Assembly: GCF_014297365.1 (NCBI RefSeq)
Contig: NZ_JACOQD010000001.1
Span: forward strand, 62,001 to 126,000
Reading direction: 5' to 3'
DNA: 64,000 nucleotides
Origin: Winogradskyella echinorum
GTDB lineage: Bacteria > Bacteroidota > Bacteroidia > Flavobacteriales > Flavobacteriaceae
Shown here: piece by piece, positions 37,042 through 45,509 of the stretch
Layout of the letters: each line of letters starts with the position of its first letter
Position numbering within the stretch: the first letter of the stretch is position 1
Notes under the pieces: model-generated
What the model saw: the letters and a program-made list of their open reading frames with translations, nothing else
What the model was told of the DNA's origin: nothing
Database searches by the model: none
Made by a program: the position numbers and the translations under genes

Positions 37042-38328
37042 TTACTTTTTTGAAATTACAGTGTTGTAATATGCTCTAATAACAAAAACAACAATTATAA
37101 AATAGAGTATATACCTTACAAAATGAGCAATTACAACACCTTCTGTTCCATAATGTTGTATAAATAACTTTGAAAGTATAAAAAACAGACCTAACGAGAT
37201 TACTTCAGTAATTATAAAACTTTTAACCAGGCGTTTTGCCAAAAATTGATGAGACAACACCAAGGCACCTAATCTTATAAAATCACCCAATAGTTGCCAT
37301 TTAAATAAGGGTTCCATTCCTGTAAATTCTGGATAAATAAACTTAATAATGTAATTTCTTAAAAGAAAAACCAAAATCATACCTAGTGCAAAAATGGGTA
37401 AAATGGTTTTATAAATATTAATGACTTCGTTTTTAAAATCGTGTTTAGTATGTATGCTGGCAAATTTTGGTAAAACATACAAAGTGAATAATCCAGTAGC
37501 AAATACCATATAGTTTCTTGAGATAAAAGTAATAGCCGTCCAATAACCTGCTTCGTCAATGTTAATCTCATCAGATATTAAAGTCCTTACATCTAGTTCT
37601 ATATAATTCAATAATATTGTGGAAATAAATGACATTAATGTAAATGCCAACAACTTGTTTTTATAACTTAAGTTTAGGCTTAACGAGCTAAATGGCACAT
37701 AGGCTTTCAATGTTTTACCAAAAACCATTGCTAATACTATTAACTGAATTACAGGCGCAATAGCAATAGCAATAAGCGCACCTTTTAACTCTGAATAATA
37801 AAGTCCAAAAACAAGGGCTGCAATGGCTAGAGTATAACTAATCAGTTCAATTTTAGCATACCTTTTGTAATCTGAAATACCATTAACAACACCACTAACT
37901 ACTCTGTTTATAGCAATAAAAGGAACAATTACAGCTAAGATTTGAAAAATATAAATAAAGTCTGTAGAATTAAACAGATAATTTGATAAATACGATGCAC
38001 CAAAAAATAGAATTACTGCAGAGCAAAACGACCCAATTATTGAAAAAACGGTAACAGTAGAAAATAACTTAGAAAGCTCGGGTTGGTCTTTTTTAAATTC
38101 TGCGACATACTTTACAATTCCATTGAATGTGCCCAATGTAGAAGTACTTGTAAGCATTGACATTACATTTCTTATCGTTCCGATATTAGCAATACCAGCA
38201 GCACCAACCATCGTCGCCAAAAGCCATTGCATAAATGCAGAAATAATTAATCTAATAGTAATAACTACAGCATTAAGCGAAGTAATCTTAAGCACTATAT
38301 TATTACTAATAAATTTTGGAAGCTTCAC
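37042..38328 (-). CDS. Wzx-type polysaccharide flippase (copy 1)
   Basis: This 428-residue membrane protein has about 12 hydrophobic segments. The start VLKITSLNAVVITIRLIISAFMQWLLATMVGAAGIANIGTIRN and repeated GIVKYVAEFKKD features are typical of O-antigen translocases of the WzxE group. It would flip an undecaprenyl-linked glycan from cytosol to periplasm. It is a paralogue of the adjacent flippase: both contain the block EIG/ID..AGYWTAIT.. and C-terminal LGDI/FIR. The two lie 10 bases apart and are co-transcribed. Wzx is assigned from fold and context. Confidence 0.87.
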   Translation of the reverse strand: MKLPKFISNNIVLKITSLNAVVITIRLIISAFMQWLLATMVGAAGIANIGTIRNVMSMLTSTSTLGTFNGIVKYVAEFKKDQPELSKLFSTVTVFSIIGSFCSAVILFFGASYLSNYLFNSTDFIYIFQILAVIVPFIAINRVVSGVVNGISDYKRYAKIELISYTLAIAALVFGLYYSELKGALIAIAIAPVIQLIVLAMVFGKTLKAYVPFSSLSLNLSYKNKLLAFTLMSFISTILLNYIELDVRTLISDEINIDEAGYWTAITFISRNYMVFATGLFTLYVLPKFASIHTKHDFKNEVINIYKTILPIFALGMILVFLLRNYIIKFIYPEFTGMEPLFKWQLLGDFIRLGALVLSHQFLAKRLVKSFIITEVISLGLFFILSKLFIQHYGTEGVVIAHFVRYILYFIIVVFVIRAYYNTVISKK

Positions 38329-38338
38329 GTATATCTTT

Positions 38339-39649
38339 TTAATGGTCGTCTAAACCTTCTTCTGTAAGTACACCGAATAATGAACTACCAAATATTAATA
38401 ATATTATTCCGAAGTACAGAAAATAACTCAAGCAATGACCCATTACTGCTCCTTTAAGTCCAAATTCGTCTATTAGAAAAATGCTTGAGAAATACATAAT
38501 GACAAATAAAAATATCTCTAATATAATAAAGTGCATAAACATCTTTTTTGCTAAAAACTGATAGGCTATTACCATAGAAAGCACACGCAAAATATCACCT
38601 AAAATTTGATAGCCAAACAAGTCCTCTACTGGCCTGAAGTCTTCTGTAAACAATAGATTTACCAATAACGATCTACTAAGATAAATTATAAGCAATAGCG
38701 CTAAAAATACAGGCATAACAGTTTTATAAAAACTAAATATTTCCTTTCTAAATTCTTTTTTCGAATTGATTTCAGCAAAACGCGGTAAAATATAGAGTGC
38801 CATTAAAGAATTAATAAACATGAGGTAATAATCTGAGACACGTGTTATGGCGGTCCAGTAGCCAGCAGCTTTAATCCCAATTTCAGAAATTAAATAATTT
38901 CTAATAATAATCATTACAATAGGTAAAGCAATTGCACTAACTAAGGCCATGATCATATAAGGACTTAATTTATTTAATACGGATAAACTAACATTAGTAA
39001 TTTTTATTGAATTCACTAAATTTTTTCTAAAAGCAATACCTACAATGGTTATAAGCAGATTAAGTGCAGGTGTTATAACAACAGCAACTAAAGCACCATC
39101 AATGTTTTCTTGATAAATTAAAATTAAGGTCACTAAAAGCCCTAAGATTTGTCCTATAATATTAATTATCAATAAAATTTTATATTTAGAAAACCCATTC
39201 ATGATGGAGAATGCAAACATATTAAGCGCATAAAATGGTAATACTAATGCTAACGTCTCAATGACATAAGCATAATTATAGTTTGTAGAAAAAATTAAAT
39301 CATTAATAAGTTGCGCATTATAATAGCACATAAAAGCTAGAAATACTGACGAGAAAAATCCAAAATAAAAAACTGTGGAAAGGATTTTAGTGAGGGCAAC
39401 CGTATCTTCTTTAAATTGATTAATAAATTTAACTACACCTTTATAAAGCCCAGAAATAGCAACAGACTGTATGGCACTTAAAAAATTTCTTAGGTTACCA
39501 ATAAGTGCCATACCTTGAGGACCTATATAAACCGCAATAAATTTAGAGATTAAAATACCTGCTAAAATCTTAATACTAATATTAGCTGTATTTAAACTCG
39601 CAGACTTTACAAGTACTTCGCTGTTTATATAGTTAAAAAACTTTTTCAA
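38339..39649 (-). CDS. Wzx-type polysaccharide flippase (copy 2)
   Basis: This 436-residue membrane protein has about 12 segments and an N-terminus KSASLNTANISIKILAGILISKFIAVYIGPQGMALIGNLRN, the usual start of O-antigen translocases. GLYKGVVKFINQFKED and AAGYWTAITRVSDYYLMF match the neighbouring copy. The start follows the aminotransferase stop directly. Two flippases in one cluster may serve two glycans or two steps, or reflect a duplication followed by divergence. Confidence 0.88.
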   Translation of the reverse strand: MKKFFNYINSEVLVKSASLNTANISIKILAGILISKFIAVYIGPQGMALIGNLRNFLSAIQSVAISGLYKGVVKFINQFKEDTVALTKILSTVFYFGFFSSVFLAFMCYYNAQLINDLIFSTNYNYAYVIETLALVLPFYALNMFAFSIMNGFSKYKILLIINIIGQILGLLVTLILIYQENIDGALVAVVITPALNLLITIVGIAFRKNLVNSIKITNVSLSVLNKLSPYMIMALVSAIALPIVMIIIRNYLISEIGIKAAGYWTAITRVSDYYLMFINSLMALYILPRFAEINSKKEFRKEIFSFYKTVMPVFLALLLIIYLSRSLLVNLLFTEDFRPVEDLFGYQILGDILRVLSMVIAYQFLAKKMFMHFIILEIFLFVIMYFSSIFLIDEFGLKGAVMGHCLSYFLYFGIILLIFGSSLFGVLTEEGLDDH

Positions 39650-40834
39650 TTAGTAGGTGTTTAGGACATCAATTACAGTTTGTACTTCTTTATTAGTCAT
39701 AACAGGACTGATTGGCAAACTTATTATTCTTTTATGAATCTTTTCGGTTAAAGGTAAACTAAAATGTAAAAATGCTTTTAAGGCTTGCTGCTTATGCGGC
39801 GGAATTGGGTAATGAATCAGCCATTCAATGTTATTTAGGTTTAAAAATTTTGTAAAACCTTCTCTATCATTTACCTCAACTACAAAAGCATAAAACACAT
39901 GATTTTGAGACCCATTATAGATGGGCATTTTTAATTTTGAATTATTAATACCATCTAAATAAGCCTTGGCTATTTCTCTTCGTCTTTGGTTATCCTTATC
40001 CAAGGACTTTAGTTTGATGCTTAAGAATGCAGCTTGCATATCGTCTAAACGACTGTTATAGCCAATAATTTCATTTTTATACTTAACCTTACTTCCATAA
40101 TTACGCAACAGATTTACAGTTTCGAATAATTCTGAATCGTTAGTTGTTATTGCACCTCCATCTCCAAGCGCTCCTAAATTTTTACTTGGGTAAAAACTAA
40201 AAGCTGCGGCATGAGAAAGGTTGCCCGCTCTGAAAGAACACGACGTTGAAGTTGAAGTTGAAATCGAACCATCACAATTTGTGTTTTGTGTCTGAGCTTT
40301 GGAATTTTGTTTTTGATTTTTGGAATTTGCGATAGCTCCATGAGCTTGTGCAGCATCTTCAATTAAAATTAAGTTGTATTCATTTGCGAGTTGTTTTAAA
40401 CCTTCAACATCTGCTAATTGACCATATAAATGCACCATGATAATAGCCTTAACCTCATCGTTAAGATTATCCCTAACCTCTACTGTAGATAAATTGTATG
40501 TTTCAGGATTTGGTTCCACTAAAACTGGAACTAAATCAGCATGTAAAACGGATAAAATTGTCGCAATAAACGTATTTGCTGGGACTATAACCTTATCCCC
40601 TTTTTTTAATTCACCGAGTTGTACATAACCTTTTAAAATTAATGTGAGTGCATCTAATCCATTTGCCGTTCCAACACAATATTTAGTACCACAATAAGCT
40701 GCAAATTCATTTTCAAACTTGGAAACATTATTACCCAATATAAAACGGGAATCTTCTAAGGATTTACTGAATGCATCCTTGAATTTATCATTAAAACGAT
40801 TATTGATTTTATGTAAGTCTAGAAATTTAATCAT
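39650..40834 (-). CDS. DegT/DnrJ/EryC1 sugar aminotransferase with internal insert (FdtB-like)
   Basis: This 394-residue PLP enzyme of the sugar-nucleotide aminotransferase family has GTANGLDALTLILKG, LIEDAAQAHGA, the PLP lysine in FSFYPSKNLGALGDGGAI and YNSRLDDMQAAFL. With the FdtA-like gene it would aminate the 3-keto-6-deoxyhexose to a 3-amino sugar. Between HGA and RAGNLSHAAAFSF lies an extra Asn/Gln/Ser/Thr-rich stretch of about 30 residues (encoded near 40225-40335) where homologues have about four. The insert is in frame, on a surface loop between the cofactor Asp region and the PLP lysine; activity may persist. Confidence 0.9.
   Translation of the reverse strand: MIKFLDLHKINNRFNDKFKDAFSKSLEDSRFILGNNVSKFENEFAAYCGTKYCVGTANGLDALTLILKGYVQLGELKKGDKVIVPANTFIATILSVLHADLVPVLVEPNPETYNLSTVEVRDNLNDEVKAIIMVHLYGQLADVEGLKQLANEYNLILIEDAAQAHGAIANSKNQKQNSKAQTQNTNCDGSISTSTSTSCSFRAGNLSHAAAFSFYPSKNLGALGDGGAITTNDSELFETVNLLRNYGSKVKYKNEIIGYNSRLDDMQAAFLSIKLKSLDKDNQRRREIAKAYLDGINNSKLKMPIYNGSQNHVFYAFVVEVNDREGFTKFLNLNNIEWLIHYPIPPHKQQALKAFLHFSLPLTEKIHKRIISLPISPVMTNKEVQTVIDVLNTY
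40225..40335. repeat. Low-complexity in-frame insert within the aminotransferase gene
   Basis: This stretch contains three tandem GTTGAA units next to AT-rich TTTGGAATTTT-like repeats (GGAATTTTGTTTTTGATTTT region) and encodes only Asn, Gln, Lys, Ser and Thr with few exceptions. Its composition differs from the surrounding coding sequence, suggesting an inserted repetitive element. Boundaries are approximate, set by where family conservation stops and resumes. Confidence 0.55.
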
Positions 40835-40931
40835 ACAATATATAATTCATTCTATTAAAATCCCGAAATTATATAATGCTAAAATATGAGATTTATTTAA
40901 CTATAAGATAAATCTTGCCGCAATACGGTAT

Positions 40932-41525
40932 TTAACTTAAGGTTTTATAAAATACTTTATCTGCAATTTTCATCAACGCTTTATCCCCTTGAGTATCACC
41001 ATAAACTGTAAGGTGGAATTCTTTGATATTAGGAAACACCTGCAATAATCGATTTACTTTCTCTTCCTTATTGCAATTAAGTGAACTAAATCTACCTGTC
41101 AACTCCCCATTACTATTTATTTCTATTTGAGTAGCCAGTACAGAGTCAATTCCAATAGCTGTTGCCCAAGGTTGTATCCAGTTTTCAATTGATGCACTAA
41201 TAATAAGCACTTTTCTTTCCTTTATAAGATGATCTTTTATTATAGATTTAGAGTCATCACGTAGTATATTATTTATTTGACATATAAAATCATCACATAA
41301 ATTATCAAATTCTATCTTAGATATTCCTTTAAAAAAAAAGGTGAAAATTTTTTCTTTGGCCTTATGTGTTGTTATCAATTTTAATTTTGACAGGCTCCAA
41401 ACTACAATAATATAAGGAAGACTTAAATAAAATATAGTCTTGCCTCTAGAGAATTTTATAAATTCAATAAAGGAATCTTTTTTTGTCAACGTTCCATCAA
41501 AATCAAAGGCTACAATATGATTCAT
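40932..41525 (-). CDS. HAD-superfamily phosphatase, subfamily IB
   Basis: This 197-residue HAD hydrolase has the nucleophile motif VAFDFDGTLTKKDS (about 4-17), motif II Ser in VLIISASIENW, and motif IV VYGDTQGDKALM. The subfamily IB (PSP/GPAT-like) layout matches phosphatases found beside decaprenyl-phosphate phosphoribosyltransferase genes, where they remove the 5-phosphate of the lipid-linked phosphoribose. It is two bases from the GT-C-like gene and one gene away from the UbiA homologue, so a joint pathway is likely. Substrate by context. Confidence 0.87.
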   Translation of the reverse strand: MNHIVAFDFDGTLTKKDSFIEFIKFSRGKTIFYLSLPYIIVVWSLSKLKLITTHKAKEKIFTFFFKGISKIEFDNLCDDFICQINNILRDDSKSIIKDHLIKERKVLIISASIENWIQPWATAIGIDSVLATQIEINSNGELTGRFSSLNCNKEEKVNRLLQVFPNIKEFHLTVYGDTQGDKALMKIADKVFYKTLS

Positions 41526-41527
41526 AA

Positions 41528-43288
41528 CTAATAATTGCTAATTTTTGGCTTGTATATATTAAAGTAGGGATTACTCCATACAATTTCATAATGATTACGA
41601 CGTAAAAAATCATTCATAGCAATAACACGTCCTTTATTATACCTATAACTTTCTTCTTTTTCTTCTGACAAATAATCTAAAACAGGTTCAGAAAACGTAC
41701 CAATAGTTTCAAATTTTTGTTGTACCACAACTGGTAAAACACCTATCTCTTCTTCTGCTCTATGTAATTGTTTCTTAAACATTACACCGTCATATACCCA
41801 CACCCAAGAAATATACATATAAGGCTTTGTTTGTGTTAAAAAATTCACCATTGGAATTTTATCATAGGCCAATAAATAATCGTCTCTACTAATATATTTT
41901 TCTAGCTCGGATAATAACTCATTAAAAATTTGCGCTCTTTCTTTAGTAGTATAAATACCTTTAGCTAAATCATTTTTTACAGAAAAAACTTTATAAATTC
42001 TACTTCCTTTATCAAAATAAGCTTCATAAGAAATATTGTACGCTTTAAGTATAAAAAAGCCGACAATCATATATGGTACAACACTTAGTAATTTCATCTT
42101 TCTTAATGAAAAATTATTAGCTTCTAAATTAAAAAAAGCATCATTAATAAATTCTATAGCATAAAAAAATATTGGGAATGCTAGCCAAACACACACATAA
42201 CCAGCATTATGAATACCACCATCACTACCTAAGGGTAAGAACAACATCATTATTAATGCTAGAAGACATAAGGTTTTATAATTAGGCTTTACTTTATTTA
42301 AAAAAAGTAAACTTAAACATCCTATAATTCCTAATGCATATAATGAATAAATAGCATTAATTCTAAAAACACAAGCAAATAGAATCACCCCAAGAATATA
42401 CCCTATAAATTTAGAAGCCCCAGATAATACTTTACCTATTGAAGATAAAATTGCAAATACTATTATTAATTTCAAAAATGACTTAATTATTAAACCATAC
42501 TCCTTTATATAAACCAGTAAAAGTTTCGAAAAATTATGATTACTCCCTGTGTTTTGACCTTTATCCAATATACCTAAAATAGCATTATGCATTATGTGTG
42601 TATGACCGAGTGCAACTAATACCATATAGATAATACCAAAACCAATTACTACACCACAGCCATATACAAGCAATTGGTTAAGCCAATATTTTGCTTTTAT
42701 TGATTTAGTCCATAATAGTTGTATAGGAAAAACAAGACTAAAGGCAAATAATGTAATATTTGGTAATCTAGAAAATACATTAATTGCTGTTAAGCCGCCT
42801 GCAATTAGCAATGATAATTTATGTTTTTCATTAATTCCTTTAAGCAAAAAGTAAATGATAAGCACTGCAAAAAATGCCGATAATTGATTGTAATAAAAAG
42901 CCACATAGCCAAAATCATTAACAAAGAGAATCATCAATAATCCTATAATAGCATAATTTTTAGGCATATACTTAGAAAGTATTTTATATGAAACTACAAA
43001 AGTCGAAACCATGCACAACATTGCTAGAATGCGAAATGACAAAATACCACCTGTTGGAAATAGTTCATACCACAATCCGCCAATAATACCCGTTAAGTAA
43101 AACGCAAAATTATATTCCACCGTTTCAGGATGATTGTAAAACTGTTGGTAAAATGTCATATACCAACCTTCATCTACAACATCAAAACCCTGTAAAGCCA
43201 ACAAAAACAAAACAATTAAGACAAAACTTATTGTTAAAGCTAATGGATAGTTTGTATAAACTCTTTTTACTTTCAGAAATAAATTCAC
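41528..43288 (-). CDS. Polytopic membrane protein, GT-C glycosyltransferase-like
   Basis: This 586-residue protein has 10-12 hydrophobic segments and a C-terminal soluble domain of about 150 residues. The first periplasmic loop holds an acidic pair, QGFDVVDEGWYMTFYQQF, in the position of the catalytic Asp/Glu of GT-C enzymes (PMT/ArnT/GT39 fold). Such enzymes use polyprenyl-phosphate sugars. The gene lies between the HAD phosphatase and the UbiA protein, so use of a polyprenyl-phosphate pentose donor is an attractive idea. No exact family was recognised. Confidence 0.75.
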   Translation of the reverse strand: MNLFLKVKRVYTNYPLALTISFVLIVLFLLALQGFDVVDEGWYMTFYQQFYNHPETVEYNFAFYLTGIIGGLWYELFPTGGILSFRILAMLCMVSTFVVSYKILSKYMPKNYAIIGLLMILFVNDFGYVAFYYNQLSAFFAVLIIYFLLKGINEKHKLSLLIAGGLTAINVFSRLPNITLFAFSLVFPIQLLWTKSIKAKYWLNQLLVYGCGVVIGFGIIYMVLVALGHTHIMHNAILGILDKGQNTGSNHNFSKLLLVYIKEYGLIIKSFLKLIIVFAILSSIGKVLSGASKFIGYILGVILFACVFRINAIYSLYALGIIGCLSLLFLNKVKPNYKTLCLLALIMMLFLPLGSDGGIHNAGYVCVWLAFPIFFYAIEFINDAFFNLEANNFSLRKMKLLSVVPYMIVGFFILKAYNISYEAYFDKGSRIYKVFSVKNDLAKGIYTTKERAQIFNELLSELEKYISRDDYLLAYDKIPMVNFLTQTKPYMYISWVWVYDGVMFKKQLHRAEEEIGVLPVVVQQKFETIGTFSEPVLDYLSEEKEESYRYNKGRVIAMNDFLRRNHYEIVWSNPYFNIYKPKISNY

Positions 43289-43297
43289 TACAAAAAA

Positions 43298-44188
43298 TTA
43301 TGTATATATAATAATATAAAAACTTGTAATCCAACCAATAACAATAAGTTGCAAAGGAAAATCTCTAAGTAATATTTTTGTCGGATTGACATAGTTATGT
43401 CTCAGTTGAATTAACCTACCATATCTAAACAATCCTAAAGCTACAAAGATAGATGTAAGCCATATATATTCACTATTGAATTGCATCTTAATTTCTTCAG
43501 AAAATGAATACATTAAATACAATATAATTATTAATAATGCCAAAATCTTTAAAGTAGCATCTAAAAGTTTAAGCGAATATTTGTCGATGTTTTTTCTTAC
43601 CAACACCTTTTCTTCTAAATAAATAATCAATTCATCTCGTCGCTTAGCAAAAGCAAGAAAAAGAGCTAATAGAACTACCATTATTATTATCCAATGAGAA
43701 AGTCTCGTATTAGTAGCAACACTTCCTGCTATTAACCTTAACACAAAGCTAACAGCTATAAAAACAACATCAACAACAACGATTTGTTTAAACATTAGTG
43801 AATATAATATGTTGATTATAAAATAGCTAAGTATTACCCAAAACAACCCTAAACCATTAAAAAAATACGACGTTAAAAAACCCAATACTATGCAAATAAA
43901 CATGCATATTTGAGCTTCTCTTTTAGAAATTAAACCAGAGGCAATTGGTCTATTTTTTTTCTTAATGTGTTTTTTATCAAACTCTATATCAACAATATCA
44001 TTAAAGCAATAAATTGCACTTGCTATTAATGAAAATGAAATAAAAGCAATACTTGCTTGTAAAAGGCTATCGTAAGACACAAACTGTTTATTAAAAAACA
44101 TGGGAAGAAAAACAAATAGATTCTTAATCCATTGTGGAACTCGCATTAATGATGTAAAATAAGGTAACTTATTTAAGTATTGATTCAT
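43298..44188 (-). CDS. UbiA-family prenyltransferase, DPPR-synthase-like
   Basis: This 296-residue membrane protein has about 8-9 segments and the first Asp-rich motif in YCFNDIVDIEFDKKHIKKKN, followed by RPIASGLIS. The second conserved region is AKRRDEL. The order LMRVPQWIKNLFVFLPM, NDxxDxxxD, RPIA, GSVATNTRLSHW closely follows mycobacterial decaprenyl-phosphate phosphoribosyltransferase (Rv3806c), not menaquinone MenA. It would attach phosphoribose from PRPP to polyprenyl phosphate. The HAD phosphatase downstream supports this. The similarity is from memory, not from alignment. Confidence 0.85.
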   Translation of the reverse strand: MNQYLNKLPYFTSLMRVPQWIKNLFVFLPMFFNKQFVSYDSLLQASIAFISFSLIASAIYCFNDIVDIEFDKKHIKKKNRPIASGLISKREAQICMFICIVLGFLTSYFFNGLGLFWVILSYFIINILYSLMFKQIVVVDVVFIAVSFVLRLIAGSVATNTRLSHWIIIMVVLLALFLAFAKRRDELIIYLEEKVLVRKNIDKYSLKLLDATLKILALLIIILYLMYSFSEEIKMQFNSEYIWLTSIFVALGLFRYGRLIQLRHNYVNPTKILLRDFPLQLIVIGWITSFYIIIYT

Positions 44189-44319
44189 TGCATACTTTTG
44201 AATTCAAAAATTAATAAAATGATTATAAAAGGTAAATATATATATAAAAACACTCCGAGATAAATAAGAAATTCAGAGTATAATAATTATAGTACCATTT
44301 TTAAAAACTAAGACCACTG

Positions 44320-45291
44320 CTATACGCGAGGTATCTCTAAAGTTTTATGAACATTCGTTTCAACAACAAATGTATTTGCAGTATAACTTCTTGCTCCGCA
44401 ACTTTCTTTCCAGAAAATTAGCCCATCGTTAATTTTGCTACCATTGTCTTCACTCGAAATATTGAAATCGAAATATCGCTTATCATCGCACATTTTGTTA
44501 ATAATATAATCATAAGCCAAATCGAGGCTTCCAAAAGCATTTTTATCTGCATTACCAGACACATATTGAGGATGCACAGTTGTTTCTGTTAAAAATACAG
44601 TAGTGCCTGCTACAACTGTATCACCTTTATAAATGTTTACTTGTTTAATATTATTTGGAAAACGAGAAGCTAGTAATTCTATTTCTTCTAAAGAATGAAC
44701 TGGATTAATGCCATGTTTATTTTTTAAATTAGGTATTAAAACATTATTCCAAAAATCTTTAAAATTAGCATCTACTTTAAGCTCTAGACCAGCGCGTAAT
44801 GCCTTATTTACGCCTTCTCTTCTGTTTTTTTGAAAAGGTAATTTATGAGCATAATCTACAATCATTAACACCTCTTTTTTTAATAATTGTGCATTCGCTT
44901 TATAAAGAAAATAGTCGAGCTCATCGGCAGGCATTTTATTATAAAATGTTGGGATCACTTTTATCTCTAGCTCTTTGATACCTTCAGCTTCATAAAAGGC
45001 AAGCATGGCCTTAAAAGCATCGAGAGCATGAAATAATTTTGCTTTATCCTGAAGCACGAAACTTCCGTAAGTTAATCCTTGATGAGAAATCACTCTATCA
45101 CCAACCACATTTGCAGGAAGCAAAGCATACAATTCTTCATCTTTATAGATCATTACAGAAAAATCTTTAAACCTATCGCTATGATAGTCCATAAAATTTC
45201 TCTGAAACAAAAATGTGGCGTTCTTTGCTTTTTTTACAAAACTATCCCACTCGGACTGTAAGTTAGGCTGATATTTTTTTACTGAAAAAAT
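44320..45291 (-). CDS. FemAB/GNAT-like acyltransferase starting at an apparent ATT codon
   Basis: The frame is open from a TAA at 45304-45306 and has no ATG or GTG near the family start; the only TTG (45208-45210) lies inside conserved sequence (ATFLFQRNFMDYH). An ATT at 45289-45291 begins FSVKKYQPNLQSEWDSFVKK, which matches the usual N-terminus of such proteins, giving 323 residues. The rest has two FemAB-like halves, with VYKGDTVVAGTTVFLTE-type and GSLDLAYDYIINKM/FDFNISSEDNGS blocks. Such proteins transfer acyl or aminoacyl groups in glycan clusters. A promoter-like TTACTTTG lies 25 bases upstream. The start is inferred. Confidence 0.8.
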   Translation of the reverse strand: MFSVKKYQPNLQSEWDSFVKKAKNATFLFQRNFMDYHSDRFKDFSVMIYKDEELYALLPANVVGDRVISHQGLTYGSFVLQDKAKLFHALDAFKAMLAFYEAEGIKELEIKVIPTFYNKMPADELDYFLYKANAQLLKKEVLMIVDYAHKLPFQKNRREGVNKALRAGLELKVDANFKDFWNNVLIPNLKNKHGINPVHSLEEIELLASRFPNNIKQVNIYKGDTVVAGTTVFLTETTVHPQYVSGNADKNAFGSLDLAYDYIINKMCDDKRYFDFNISSEDNGSKINDGLIFWKESCGARSYTANTFVVETNVHKTLEIPRV

Positions 45292-45437
45292 GGTGTTTGT
45301 TTTTTAGTTTGAGACCAAAGTAAATAAAAAACTAAACTTTTGGGAGTTTCATTTATTAAAGTTTTTATTGAGCTTAAGACCAAGTTTAATAAGCATCTTA
45401 TCTAAAGCTAGAAACAAAATCCTCTTATTTAAACAAA

Positions 45438-45467
45438 AAAGAGAAACACTTTTCAGTATTTCTCTTT
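45438..45467 (-). terminator. Terminator hairpin after the subtilase gene
   Basis: AAAGAGAAA pairs with TTTCTCTTT, and the inner ACT/AGT extends the stem. The same hairpin recurs at 48308-48337. It lies about 40 bases past the stop of the subtilase gene (minus strand). Confidence 0.78.
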
Positions 45468-45509
45468 AATCATTCTTCAATTCATCTTTTTATGTTCTTA
45501 AATAATAAT

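Noticed and set aside
40174..40362. Short frame within the aminotransferase gene covering the low-complexity insert
   Set aside because: It is an alternative frame of the same insert; the main frame continues with family motifs on both sides.
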